Below are positions 45,901 to 57,038 of a stretch of 64,000 bases of DNA, piece by piece. The notes beneath the pieces were generated by a model. The model was given only the letters and a program-made list of their open reading frames with translations. It ran no database searches and had not been told where the DNA came from. Source of the DNA: Alitta virens. Taxonomy: Eukaryota; Annelida; Polychaeta; Phyllodocida; Nereididae. Position 1 is the first letter of the stretch. Each line of letters opens with the position of its first letter. The position numbers and the translations under genes are program-made. The stretch spans positions 2,018,001 through 2,082,000 of the forward strand of contig OW028585.1 of the NCBI GenBank assembly GCA_932294295.1, read 5' to 3'.

Positions 45901-48210
45901 GTTAACATGTTAATCTCAACCTACTATACTACTTCCTCTGTCAGATAAAATCAGGTGAATGAAAGGCAATAAGTGTACTGCACGTAAGAATGTCTACAGG
46001 TTTACAACTTCTAATTTTCAATGACGCTTCTAAACGACTAATTTGAGTTTATTATTGTTTATTGGTGTAAGTGGAATGTCAATGAAAGAAAAAATTCAAG
46101 TAGCATGTATCTATCTATTTAATTGTTAGGCTTGGGATGTAATTCAGCTTGACAACAAATTATCTGTTTTTTTGTTATGTTTTTTGAAAAAAAATAAAAA
46201 ATAGATTGCTACATACAGTAATTATTTATTTCAGGCACAAAAGACAAGCTACGTTAAAGGACGTACATTTTGTGATGTACTGCGAAAGATTGCCACAGAC
46301 AATTACCCATTATTTCTCGTTGAGCTGAACAAAATTCGACCTGATTTAGCAAAACAAATGAAAGAATACTTAGGTAACTATTTGACCATATATTTTGGGC
46401 TTGGCTTCAGCCTTCATATTAATTTTGTAAATGATGGTGCTGATACATGTTCATTCTTTTGCGACAGCATATATATAAGAAAACTTACTAAACACAATTA
46501 TGTAATTGTAGCCGGCAATGATTGCTGTTAAATAAGGGTTTGTGCTGCCCTGTTGTGCTTAACTGAAAACTTCAAACTTAAAAACCATGCAGTGCAAAAA
46601 TAATCCAAAAACAAAAAAGGTTTCTATGCATTACTTTTGGTAAAGGCACATTCATCAGCATGATGTCGCCTGCCACATAATGCTTTTGTTCTTCTAATTG
46701 TGTCTCTGTACTCATCTTCTGTGGTCTGTGGTCTCAATAAATAGTCAAAATAGATCAAAATAGTTCAAGTAAATTCATAGAGCCTTTATCAAATGTGATT
46801 GCTGCAGCAGATATGATTACATTATTATAGCGCTATTACACATAACTGTTAATTTTTTTTATATCTGGCGTCTAGACCAATGACACAATAGATCTATAAC
46901 TGATATGGTTTGCCAAAATGCCAGATATATATTACGAACACTCTGTTTTTTGGTGAAACCAATAAGGTCAAGGACCCAGGCGGGGTAGTTTTGATTCTAT
47001 TGGTTGTTCAATTATGAATGACCCGTCGGGGCCTCTTCACTATTTTAATGTATTCGACCAAGAAAGGCTCATGCACAACTGACCTTGGCAGTATTCACCT
47101 TAATTTGGGTTAAAATCCTTGGTTACAACTTCCAAAGTTTCTAAATTAAAGATTTAGGCATAATTGAACTTGTAACCATGGAGTATTACTGCAGTAAAGA
47201 AAGTAAACACATCGCTTGTTCACTGTTCAGGCGAGCTATTTATAGAACACAAAGCCTACACTTGAAAAAAAAAAAGATTTCTTAACCAGATTTGGTGGTG
47301 CAGTGCATAAGGCGCTCAACATTGTGAGTGATACTGTATTGACAGTGGATTGAATCCAGCTCGGAAATTCTTTTTTTTTTCGCAAAAAGAATCTTTAGTT
47401 ATTCAGAAATAGCTATAATAATACCAACACATTGTGTGGTGTTTTTCTTCATATTTAGTAGACATGCCACAGCAAGCCATGAAAATAGATAACATCATAT
47501 TATTTGCCAGAATCTTTACTTTCATATTAGCATAATTTAAATGTGTGGTTATTTGTGGGTTTTTGCAGGGCCCCTGCCTTCCCCCAGCCAGTGTGACACT
47601 GATTGTACATGAAAGAACTTTTATTGCCCTGGGTACTTAATTGCTTAAAATGAGGATTTCAAAGTCAAACTCTGAAAACCTGTGAAATCTGAATAGAAAC
47701 AGACTTTCATTAGTGCATGCTCATGTTGCAAATTTTGAGTGTCCCGGTTTAATTTCTACAAGGTACAAGGGAGAATCAATTTAACGTCTTATACGAAAAA
47801 AAATTTACACAAAATAACACATTTGAATTGTATTACAGGAGAATTACCTTGAAGAAGAATTTATCTCCTCCAAAGGAAGGTTCTGCAGGTCCTACTCAAA
47901 GAATGGCTTACAGTTGCAATGTGTTACTTTCTCATGCAAAAATAAATTATGAAAAATTCCACTTGAAAGTAAGAGTCTTACAAAATGGCCCTATGCATAG
48001 ACAATGTTCATTGATGTTCACTATCATGTTTCCATTTTGTATATAACTTATCAGTAATAATATCAATTGCCATAGTTGTGATATCAAAGTCCTTGCAATT
48101 ATACAAAATGTATACTTTTATAGATATATTGAATACTTTGCAAATGTATGACTAGAGTACCAATACAAAATATACATATAAATATCAATAAATATAGATT
48201 TTATTAATTA
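42983..48210 (+). CDS. Small CARD-domain (death-fold) protein gene
   Basis: Exons: 42983-43028, 43124-43166, 43324-43460, 46235-46373, 47839-47852 plus 3' UTR to an AATAAA at 48187-48192. Intron phases are 0, 1, 0, 1. Four introns are GT-AG; the one at 43461-46234 begins GCAAGA. Starting at ATG 43127 gives about 109 residues; an in-frame upstream exon (EKAIAQSTQSASQNS) suggests the true start lies further left. Residues ~17-105 align with a CARD: LDKMQTTFVNYLEVDGLLDV (helices 1-2), SKGILKHEQLETVK, then AQKTSYVKGRTFCDVL, NYPLFLVELNKIRPDLAKQM (helices 4-5). The ends are ELP and TGA 47850-47852. By family, CARDs bind other CARDs in apoptotic, inflammasome or Bcl10-type signalling in the cytosol. 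No caspase, NACHT or kinase part was found, so as modelled it is an adaptor or CARD-only protein. Not tied to a named gene. Confidence 0.7.
43951..44108. mobile_element. MITE with ~29-bp terminal inverted repeats
   Basis: AATAAAACCTAATAACTGTG then GTTCAGAGC (43953-43981) is inverted at the right as GCTCTGAACCACACAGTTAT then GAGGTTTTATT (44077-44107). It lies in the CARD-gene intron. Partial copy at 13307-13426. Confidence 0.85.
45812..45910 (+). mobile_element. tRNA-like SINE head (Leu/Ser-type A box)
   Basis: GCAGCGGTGGCTGAGTTGTC then TAAAACATTCTGCC resembles the D-arm of a class II (Leu/Ser-like) tRNA, and GTAGAATCCCACC a decayed B box. The downstream body has no second copy in the window. 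Too degenerate for a working tRNA. Confidence 0.45.
47293..47400 (+). mobile_element. tRNA-like SINE head (Arg-like A box), poly-T after it
   Basis: TGGTGGTGCAGTGCATAAGG then CGCTC resembles GTGGCGCAGTGGATAAGGCG, and GGATTGAATCCAGCTCG is a good B box 55 bp later. The following T9-10 run would stop RNA polymerase III. It lies in the last intron of the CARD gene. A tRNA pseudogene is the alternative. Confidence 0.5.
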
Positions 48211-48515
48211 TGTGTTTAAAACTAAATTGAACTATGGAAAGATTGTCCTGTACAAGTTGTAGATATATTGTACAGAAGTTATTTGATTGTAATCTGTTTT
48301 TATATAAAGACACACTGTATCTGCCATTATACCCTGTTGTCATATTTTTTTTGGTTGTCTGACAGACTTTTTAACTCTCAAGTTATAATATTGCAACACT
48401 GCTAAGGTTTTGTTGAACTTATGGATTTTTAGCTAATGTTGTGATATCAAAGCCTCTGCAATTATATGAAATTTATATTTTTATTGATATATTGAATACT
48501 TTGCGAATGTATAGC
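48073..48515. repeat. Direct duplication, ~370 bp apart
   Basis: GTTGTGATATCAAAG, GCAATTATA, TATTGAATACTTTGC and AATGTAT occur at 48076-48150 and again at 48440-48512. The first copy is in the CARD-gene 3' UTR. Confidence 0.7.
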
Positions 48516-48519
48516 TATT

Positions 48520-49815
48520 TAGGTAATTATTGCACTCTAAGTAATCAGAATAGCTACCAAGAAAATTATTTATTTTGTATGCTAATGTGGGTCCTATGTT
48601 AATGTAATAATCATTGAACTAATTGGCTATCGCTCGATGATCTGTGATTTATGCCCAATTTCATTGAAATTGTTGACATTTTAAAAGATTCTTGTGGAAC
48701 TCATTTGAGTTTTTGCCCATGAGACACTACACATCAACACAACGTCAGATCTTGTTGTTGGAAATCGTTGAACTAATTTGACTTACATTAATAACACATT
48801 ATCAAACAAGCTCAGATTTTGACTGATACTAATATTGTATTTTCTTGTTGCGTTTCTAAATACAGAAACAGTTTAATGAATACCTTGGGAATTACAAAAA
48901 ATGTTGTGCCTTGTAGATTATGTATATCATGATGTGTCCATTACGTTTGTGTATTTCATAAACTAAATGACCCTAGACTAAGTTTGTTCTATCAAAACTG
49001 TATGCTCAAAAAGTATTTTCTTTGTAATTTTTGTTTTCTTAATTAAATGCAGACACATCCTGTTGTAGCCATCTCTTCTATGTTGACTCCACATCCAGGT
49101 TTCATTATAAGACTAAGTAAAGATACAAAAGTCAAAAAGTATGTTTCTTGACCATTCACTCCAAATCAAATCAAAGATGCTGGCTTACCTCAGTTTATTC
49201 TTTTTAGAACCATCCACTCATCATTCCTTTGGCCCTTAGGCCTACCACCAATCATTTACCTCTGTTCCTCCTCCTCTTTACACTTGCCCTTCTCTAGGCC
49301 AATCACATTCAAATCACTCAGCAGTGGATACCTCCCCTTTTCAGGAAATGCCCCCCCCCCCATTTCCATTTTCCTGGGCTTTCATAATAAATGCAACTTG
49401 GTAGCTTGGCTTCACATTCTTGAGGTTGAGAGCTTCGATTTATTCATTGTACTTCTAATGAGTTCTGCCAGTGGGAATGCCCCCTTGGAATACCTTCCAC
49501 CAAGGATACCTATTGTACTGCTGACCGCCATTGTATTGAACCAACCTGCTCACACCCACGGTAGGTGATGGCCAAGCTAACCAGATGCCTATTGTTCTAC
49601 AAACCTCTTGGTTCAGCTTTTGACCTCAACCAGATTTTTCAGAGCTCAGAACTTACATTTAATTTTATTTATCAAATCAAATTTCAAATAACAATTATAC
49701 TCATCTTCCTACAAGTACACAATTATATACTACTAATACATTTATATGCTGATTTACATATTTCACACTAATAATGATATACATTCATATTTCACTCATG
49801 CATCATTTTTAAAAC
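48520..49815. other. No gene recognised
   Basis: Includes a C-run (49350-49361) and a pyrimidine-rich ORF at 49284-49568 (+) without motif or splice support. Short phrases (CTTGTTGTTGGAAATC) recall the 11.2-kb dispersed repeat. Confidence 0.4.
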
Positions 49816-49819
49816 TGTA

Positions 49820-50270
49820 TTGGCAAAGATAACCTGTTGTCAACGAAATCAAATGTCATTTATTTTTTGGTGGCCTGTAACCAATAAAATTATATGATTA
49901 TATATATTGTGCCTTTTAGATTATGTATCATGCCTTTTAGATGTGCCTTTTAGATATAAGTAAATGATGTGTATATTTAATTTGTATATTTCAAGGACAA
50001 AAACTAGATGGTTTTCTATATAACTGTAAATATCCATGTATGTTCAAAATTTGTTATTGGTTCATAATTCTTTTCTAAGGAGACATAACATATTAGCTAT
50101 GGTAGCCCGTTGGCAATAAAATGATATGCATACTGAAAAGTAGTTGTTTTTGCCATCAAACATCAAGCACGTAATGTTATGCTTACTTTTGAACATCCAT
50201 AGTATTGCCATCACTCTTACGCTAAGTTGTTGGAAGTTTAGTAGTCTTGTTGAACTCATCAGAAACAAAG
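49820..50270. repeat. Dispersed repeat related to 11230-11400
   Basis: TGTATTGGCAAAGATAACC and TGTTGTCAACGAAATCAAAT parallel 11231-11270. A partly inverted echo (TTGGCAATAAAATGATATGC, 50109) follows. TGCCTTTTAGAT is repeated three times at 49912-49950. Confidence 0.5.
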
Positions 50271-51215
50271 AATAAATTGGTAAGCTTTATCTTGACAAAT
50301 ATACTGAAAGCAAACAACAATTTAACAATCAGGATACATAAACACATTGGGGCCTATTTCAGTTATTTATTTATTCATCAAAACATTTTATGCAGGCAAA
50401 AATCATTTTAAACAAAAGCTTTCTTTCAAAATGAACATGGTATAAAATAAATGCCTATATCAATTCATATAAGGGATGAGGTCGTTTTAAATTTTACGAT
50501 TCATCATTAATTTCATCCCCAAAAAAGACATATTTGTAAATTTCTTACAATTTAATGGTATGGAATTTTGTCAATTTTTTTTATGATATATATATATATC
50601 ATGAATACATGTATATTTAGCAAAATGAAGCATTTTTGCAAATTTGCAGGTAAAATTCAGATCTTAATTTCAACAAATCTGTTTTCCAGTGCTCTGCATT
50701 TTATTATATAAATTGTCAGGTTCATTGTTAAGTTTTTAAATAGCAAATATGCTGTTATAAAATGTTTTTGATTTAATATATTCATTTAAAGATGAGAAGG
50801 TCAGTTTTCTATCAGAAAAAAATAGTTCCAAATGAGCACACATGTGGTGGTGCAATGCCCTCAATTTGTTAGTTCAGGTAAATCACAACAGATGGCGTCA
50901 TGATAAGTGGCTCCGCCTAGCGTGTATTCCTCGATCTAATTTCTGTTACCCACAATGCCCTTTGAGAATAGAACCATAGGATCTCTCCCAAAGGAGCAAC
51001 CGAAATATAGCTCAGCTGAGCTGTCAGATTGTTTCTTGATTTTCCCTCCCAACCCAGCCCAAAGTAGATTTTATTTACTATTTCACTTGTATAATTATTT
51101 TGAAATTTAGATCTATCGGTCATAATTTTAAATATTAATGTATACAAAGTAACAAGAGGTTAATATTAGTAGATTATTAACTGCAGTACCAACTTAATTG
51201 GCTCGCTATAGAAAA
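50271..51215. other. No feature recognised
   Basis: AT-rich. The minus ORF 51147-50917 has no motif. Confidence 0.4.
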
Positions 51216-51219
51216 GACA

Positions 51220-51620
51220 AGGAAGATCAGATCAGACCAACACCAAGCTTCAAATTTGTTGCATTAAGAATGACCTACAGTGCTCATTTGTATGGTATAA
51301 AAATTAGATGCAAGAAAATTAGAGAAGAACTCTGCAGCACAATTGATAGAAAGATTGAGGAAACCTGATTGAATTACTCATACCAAGAAAGATTTTTACT
51401 GGCTGGCCATTTGTTTTCAACAATGACCATCTTATATATCAAATCTTTAAAGAAAATAGAACAGCCTTAGGAAATATAAATCTCAGAAGTACTGACATTC
51501 CCTCCTCCAACCTCACTCTAGTAACAAATATGAGGCTGTGCTTCCTCAGTCATTGCACCTCACCTTTGGATAAATTATCGGAAACAAATCTCCACAAATA
51601 ATGGCTTTAGGAGACAATAA
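51220..51620 (+). pseudogene. Unidentified decayed coding sequence
   Basis: The plus frame from about 51388 reads KIFTGWPFVFNNDHLIYQIF, KENRTALGNINLRSTDIPS and NMRLCFLSHCTSPLDKL without a stop for over 70 codons, preceded by frame breaks. Codon usage and composition look like former protein, probably of a transposon, but I recognise no family. Confidence 0.35.
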
Positions 51621-51709
51621 AAAACATAGGCTGTGCTGCAGCAAAACACTCAGCAAATCCCACAAAGCACACAGGCATCATTAAAACTGTCCAGTATTTG
51701 TCCGACAGG

Positions 51710-51880
51710 CAGGAGGGTAGGTGTTACACTTTCATTTCCAGAGCAGAACTCTAACACACACTTTCATTTCCAGAGCTGAACCTTAACACGAACAATAACA
51801 TTCTATATGGCCTACTGATGCCCTTTGATAGTCACAATGACTATGTTTTTTACAATTTGGAAAAATATTATTTCTTGAGT
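51710..51880 (+). repeat. Repeat unit related to 54776-55500
   Basis: ACACTTTCATTTCCAGAGCA then GAACTCTAACAC occurs here (twice, short-range) and at about 54790. TTTGATAGTCACAATGACTA corresponds to TTTGATAGTCACATTGACAT at 54837. Confidence 0.7.
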
Positions 51881-52087
51881 GTTCATATAGTGTTTGTGAT
51901 GAACCGAAATGATTGCCACTTGGCTGCATAGCCTTTTACCAAGTCCTAATTTGTGTCCAAGATGTCCTATTTCTAGAACTCTTGAATTCTTCATTTGTTC
52001 ATCGTACATGTTCCGACAAATGTGAAATATTAATAGCAGTTCATTCTGTTCAGAGTAAAGTCAAGTATCAAACATATTGTATATCCT

Positions 52088-52895
52088 TTTCCTCCCACTT
52101 AATTCTTCTGTTTCAAAGATTTAATGAACAATAAGGAGTATTAAGTTCATTAGAATTGACAGCACAGTAGCAGGTCCCCTAAACTAACCTTTAACTAAGA
52201 TTATTATTCCCAAACTAGCCGTATACGGGCTATGGCAATGCTTCCTAAGGAATATATAAGAAATTCAGCAACAACATAAGCCCACATAAAGATTTTGGGT
52301 ATAATGTCATACAAAATAAACTTTTAAGATTTGTATTTACTTGTATTTAAATAAATAATGTCTAAATACAAATTAATACAAATCATAAAGGTTTATTTTG
52401 TATGGAATGATACTCAACACACCCATTTTCATTGCTTTGTAAGTCAAAATATTTTTCGCACACTGATTACTTTTAGCTCGCAACTAAAGGAACTATACAT
52501 TATCAATTGCCCTTCAACAGTTACTGAATTGTTGGGTTGCTGATTTGCATTATATCTATGGCATTAAAATTAGATCTATATATATATATATTTTTATTAC
52601 CAAACAATTTACAGGGGTATATTAATAAAGCAATAATAAGCATTGGAGTCAAGTGAATGTAATATAAGCCATTATGGAACTAATTATTATGAAATAGCTC
52701 ATTTTAAACAAAAACTTTGAACTTGGTTGAATATGGCAATACTATGTTAAAATATTTAATAATTATATGCACATGAATTACACAACATTTGTGGCTGTCA
52801 TTGAAGGAAGCAACACATTTTATAGCATTTTTTCCAGATTTTCATTTACTTTGAAAAAAAAAAAAGGATAAAACAAATTTCAAACAAGCGCTTTA
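52088..52895 (+). repeat. Left arm of an ~800-bp inverted duplication (with 55590-56355)
   Basis: Landmarks: AGATTTAATGAACAATAAGG (52116), a long hairpin at 52288-52425 (GTATAATGTCATACAAAATA versus TATTTTGTATGGAATGATAC), CAACAGTTACTGAATTGTTG (52516), TTGGAGTCAAGTGAATGTAA (52644), ATGGCAATACTATG (52733) and GCATTTTTTCCAGATTTTC (52825). All recur, inverted and in reverse order, at 55590-56355. No coding part. Confidence 0.85.
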
Positions 52896-54000
52896 CAAAC
52901 TTATCAACTTATCATCTATGATTATTACCAATGAACTAAATTTCTACTTAAGTAGAACTCAAAAGGCTTTACTGGCCAAGGGACCAGTCACATCACAATG
53001 CTGTCAATTTCACAGACTTGGAAACTGTCATTCACTCAACAGGTTTTAGGACTGATCCCCTATACCATACCAGTTTAGATTTCTTAACAATCCAATATAT
53101 TGAAAAAAATAGGAATTTTGGTATTCATAAAAATCTAAATTTCTGGTGTCTCATAAAATTTTAAATGGACTTTTAAAAGTACCTTATTTAACATTATATC
53201 AGCTGCCTGCTGTCTTTTGAAACGACACAAAGGTTAAAAGTGATTCTGTAAATGTTTGGGTAATCCTGATTTACAAAGTGTAAAAAATGACAACCCCCAT
53301 TGGTTATTTGAAAAAGCAAATACTTGTCAATTGGATTCTAGTCAAGTTTTCCACCCATTTTGGTTTTGAAAAAAACAAAACACTGGTCTGTTCAACCCAA
53401 ATTAGTCCATACATTTCTTAGAGCAATGTCTAAGACAAGTCTTCCAGCCAATGAGAGTGCTAGAGTCATAATATTATGACATCATCTGGAGTTTAGTTTC
53501 AAATCTATAAAATTGACTGCCATGCTAAGCCAAAGAATCACCAGAAAAATCCTTTACAATAGGATGGGGCAAACAACAGCGTGATATAATTGCTGGCTCA
53601 GGTAAACTTGCTTTCAAGCTGGCCTAATACAGACTGAAGTCATAAAATTCAAAATAGTATACTTTAGTTTTATGGAGTATATTATTGATTCATTATTTTC
53701 CTATGTTTATTGCTTAACTGGTCAGTTTTACCAGGTACTGTTTTTTTACATTTTTTAACGTTTATTGTTTTACTGCTCATCCTGCACAGCAGAGCTTTTG
53801 CTTTTTTTTTTATGTAGGGGGCATCATTCTTGTTATTGCATTCTGCATCAATTAAATCAACAACTGACACCTACAATTTTATTGTCATTTTATTTTGATG
53901 AATGGCAAATATTTATGACAAGCAATATAGACATGACATATATATCATTTTATAATATGTAGTTACATTTATTATCAAATTGGACTTTTAAAAATAATGA
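52896..54000. other. Spacer of the inverted duplication, mostly unassigned
   Basis: Holds the weak minus-strand exon candidate at 53682-53870. Otherwise no recognised feature. Confidence 0.4.
53682..53870 (-). CDS. Candidate terminal exon, lysine-rich (unidentified)
   Basis: On the minus strand a TAG acceptor (53873-53871) is followed by an open frame VSVVDLIDAECNNKNDAPYI, then KKKAKALLC, KTINVKKCKKTVPGK and a TAA at 53684-53682. The basic tail would suit a nuclear protein, but A-rich composition can produce the same. No upstream exon found. Confidence 0.2.
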   Translation of the reverse strand: MSVVDLIDAECNNKNDAPYIKKKAKALLCRMSSKTINVKKCKKTVPGKTDQLSNKHRKIMNQ

Positions 54001-54036
54001 CGTAATAGTTTAGCGAACACGTTGCAAATGAGTTGA

Positions 54037-54114
54037 TATAAATAAATAGTGGAGGCCACATCATACTGTTGGCGACTTGATTTGGGAAACATTTAAGTTG
54101 GCGACAGATTTTGG
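54037..54114 (+). promoter_or_regulatory. TATA box and possible non-coding first exon
   Basis: TATAAATA at 54037-54044 is followed 26 bp later by an initiator-like TCATACT (~54061). A strong donor GGG|GTGAGT has its gt at 54115. A leader exon of about 52 nt would join the acceptor at 57038, whose exon carries the ATG of the secreted-protein gene. TTGGCGAC occurs twice in the leader (54069, 54098). The link is inference. Confidence 0.35.
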
Positions 54115-54775
54115 GTGAGTACTAATCCAGGTTTACTTACATGTGAAACTCGCACATCGACTCAAAGACTTTATTCATGCCTCTAGGGAAGTTTAGAGAG
54201 ACCCTACACTATCGCTTTTTGTGCACTTAGCGGTTGCAGGAAACAATGACCAGTTGTTAATTTTCTAATTTGTGATTGTGGTCATGACTATGATTTCATC
54301 CACATGTAGCTCCCAACATCCATAAGCCGGCAAGTAAGTGACTCGCCTCATTTATATTGGCTCTGCTAAATATCTACCAGTAGCACATTTGACTCCTTTT
54401 TCATTGAAATTGACCAGTATAGCATAATATTCTCTCATCATTTTTTTGTTATATTGGATAGAAAGATGTTTGACCCAATTTCAAAGTCAAGTATAAAAAC
54501 CAGAAATGGCTTAGAAAATTACTATAGATTTCTATTTGGATTTTGGTCTTATATTTGCAAGGCTCATAGCCTTTCTTGACAGGGCCAGAAAGGTTGTCTG
54601 AGACCCACTCTTTAGCAGCAGAGATACACACATTTGTACCAGCGTCCATGCACAGTGTTTCTGATCACATGTGCATCATCTTTAATTTAATTGCACTGCA
54701 TACCTCATTTCCTTTAAACTGCATCCCAAATAAATCAACTTTATTTGCTGAATTACTGTTGCTACCCTGTGAGAC

Positions 54776-55500
54776 GGGCAGGTGGGTGTAACACTTTCAT
54801 TTTTGGAGCAGAACTCTAACACTAATGCACTAACCTTTTGATAGTCACATTGACATAAATTGGCTATGTTTTACAAAAATTTAGAAAAAATATTTTTTTG
54901 TTTGTTTCCAGTCAGAACTCTGACACTACTGCACCTATATGCTTAAAACTTTGTCATAATATGTCTAAAATAGTGTAGAGGTGCCTTTTGGTCGCGTAAA
55001 TACTATAGAATTTTCAAAATTAGGAAACCTCCATATAAAAGACACTATTTACCTTACATGAATGAAATTGTATCAATAAAATATATAAATTATAGTATTT
55101 TAACTTTTTTAACTTCATTTGGATGTTCATTTCATGCTAATTACAAAATAATGGAAAATCAGAAAAAAATGCTTAAAATTGTGTTAAATTATGTTTTCGG
55201 AGCATAACTCATCCATTAATACACTTACCCTAAAAACATTGTATATGTTATTACTCTATACAGCTTAGCTGTGCATTTTGATAGTCACATATCTGAGCTG
55301 TGTTTAAAATAATTAGAGAATTAGAAAAAAAAGAAAAAAACCAAAAACATAAACATTTCTGTTTCCAGAGTAGGACTCACACTCTACTGAACTTGCATGT
55401 GTACAAAACTTAGTGAAATAGTGTAGAGATACCTTTTTGGGGCTTCATGACCATTTATGACAGATACTTTTATTTAATAAGGAAAATATTAAAATTTGGA
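54776..55500 (+). repeat. Diverged ~120-300-bp tandem repeats
   Basis: Unit heads: TTTTGGAGCAGAACTCTAAC (54800), TTTCCAGTCAGAACTCTGAC (54906), TTTTCGGAGCATAACTCATC (55194) and TTTCCAGAGTAGGACTCACA (55370). Phrases TAGTGTAGAGRTRCCTTTT and TGATAGTCACAT recur. Old and non-coding; lies in the putative first intron of the secreted-protein gene. Confidence 0.65.
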
Positions 55501-55589
55501 CAGGTACTCTTTCAAACCCTCATATCAATGGCTCTATGATCCTTACATCAGTAACATTTTGCCAATGATATATCTAGATTATGGTACGT

Positions 55590-56355
55590 TCACATTAAAG
55601 CTTCTTTTTGACATTTGTTTCAACATTCTTTTGGTTCATAATATTGGAAAATCTGGAAAAAATGCAAACAATTTTGTTGCTTCCTTCATATTTCTTAGCA
55701 TCCCATACTTAACAAAGACAGCCGTGAATGTTGTAAAATTCATGTGCAATTATTAAATATTCATAGTATTGCCATGCTCAACCCATTCAATAGTTTTTGT
55801 TTATAATTAGCAATTTTATAATGATTAGTTGCATGATGATCTATATTACTTTCACTTGACTCCAATACTTACTATTGTTTTCTCATATGCACCTGTAAAC
55901 TGTTCAGTTATAACCCAACAATTCAGTAACTGAAAGGTATATGGCAATTGATAATATATAGTTGCTTCACTTTCCAGCTAAATTTAAACTGAGCAAAATG
56001 TTTTTTGAATTATAAAGGCATTAAAATCGGTGTGTTGAGTGTCATTCCAAAATAAATCTTGAAGATTTTGTATTTATTTGTATTTAGACTTTATTTATTG
56101 AAATACAAGTAAATAAGAACCTTGAAGGTTAATTTTGTTTGAAATTATACCCAACATCTTTATGTGGCATAACATTATTGCTGAATTTCATATGTATTTC
56201 TTAGGGTCATTGCCAGAGCCTATTTTTGACATATAAATGATAATCTTAGTTGCAGATCAGTTGAGGGAACATGCTATTGTGTTGATATTTCTAGTGAACT
56301 CAATACTCCTTATTGTGCATAAAATCTTTAAAATAGAACAACTGAATGGCAAGAA
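55590..56355 (-). repeat. Right arm of the ~800-bp inverted duplication
   Basis: Reverse-complement of 52088-52895 along its whole length, with the same internal hairpin (about 56038-56165). See the left arm for landmarks. Divergence is clear, so this is an old repeat family rather than a fresh palindrome. Confidence 0.85.
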
Positions 56356-57030
56356 AAGAATAGAGAATACTTTTTATGCTCACTTGGCAGGAGGGCTCTG
56401 AACATAATTGATTGCTTTTAATACAGGGTTCCATCATAAGACGTAAGATATTTGTAGGACATTATAATATCATGTGCACATGAACAATTTTCTCACTAAT
56501 ATAGTAAAATACACCAATATATTTTATTTCATTGTCAAAAAAACAATCAGGGTATTGGCTGTTAAGCAATAAAATAAACGCTTTTATATTTGCCAAATCA
56601 TCTGTATACTACAATGTAGATGTTAATATACAAGTATATTTGCATCAAAATAGGACAATGTAGACAAAAGTAAGACTTAATACGGGCCTTAATTTATACA
56701 AAAATAAAGTAAGACTTTTCCAGACTTTTTTATAACCCATGGGAACACTGTATTATTTTAAACTTGACAGAATATAATGAACAAATGAAGAAATTCAAGA
56801 GGGGGGGGGGTGGGGGGTTGCAACCCCCAAAACTAATTTAACTAATTTCTGAATAAATATATGAATTGCACAATAACATAAGTACATGAATTTAAGATTT
56901 ATAATCTAGTGGAATATTATATCTGGCTGGTACCGGTATAAGCAGAACATTCTAAACAATATTACTATTTGGTAGACATAGGGAAGTGCACTGAGCTACA
57001 TAACTTTATTGTGTTATATATATATTTAAT
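56356..57030. other. No gene; G-rich run and palindrome
   Basis: A G10-T-G6 run at 56801-56817 leads into the 16-bp palindrome GGGGGTTGCAACCCCC (~56814-56829). Otherwise AT-rich DNA. Confidence 0.5.
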
Positions 57031-57038
57031 TTTTGCAG

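Larger units (their letters stand above)
43461..46234 (+). other. Predicted GC-AG intron of the CARD gene
   Basis: The donor is AAG|GCAAGA and the acceptor ATTTCAG|GCACAA. Joining here leaves the CARD spacing exact (ETVK-AQKT). The nearest GT (ACG|GTCAAG, 43454) would remove two residues at a conserved helix border. The intron holds a MITE (43951-44108) and a SINE-like segment (45812-45910); the rest (44109-45811, 45911-46234) shows nothing recognisable. Confidence 0.6.

Noticed and set aside
47828..48046. 72-residue ORF after the CARD
   Set aside because: It is out of frame with the spliced CARD exons, which end at the TGA at 47850-47852, so it is 3' UTR.
54063..54114. LTR retrotransposon leader (TTGGCGAC recalls primer-site regions)
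   Set aside because: No LTR pair, gag or pol follows, and the strong GTGAGT donor fits a leader exon better.
56801..56829. G-quadruplex/palindrome as a regulatory site
   Set aside because: A G-run beside a palindrome is visible, but there is no promoter or gene start nearby; it is noted only as composition.
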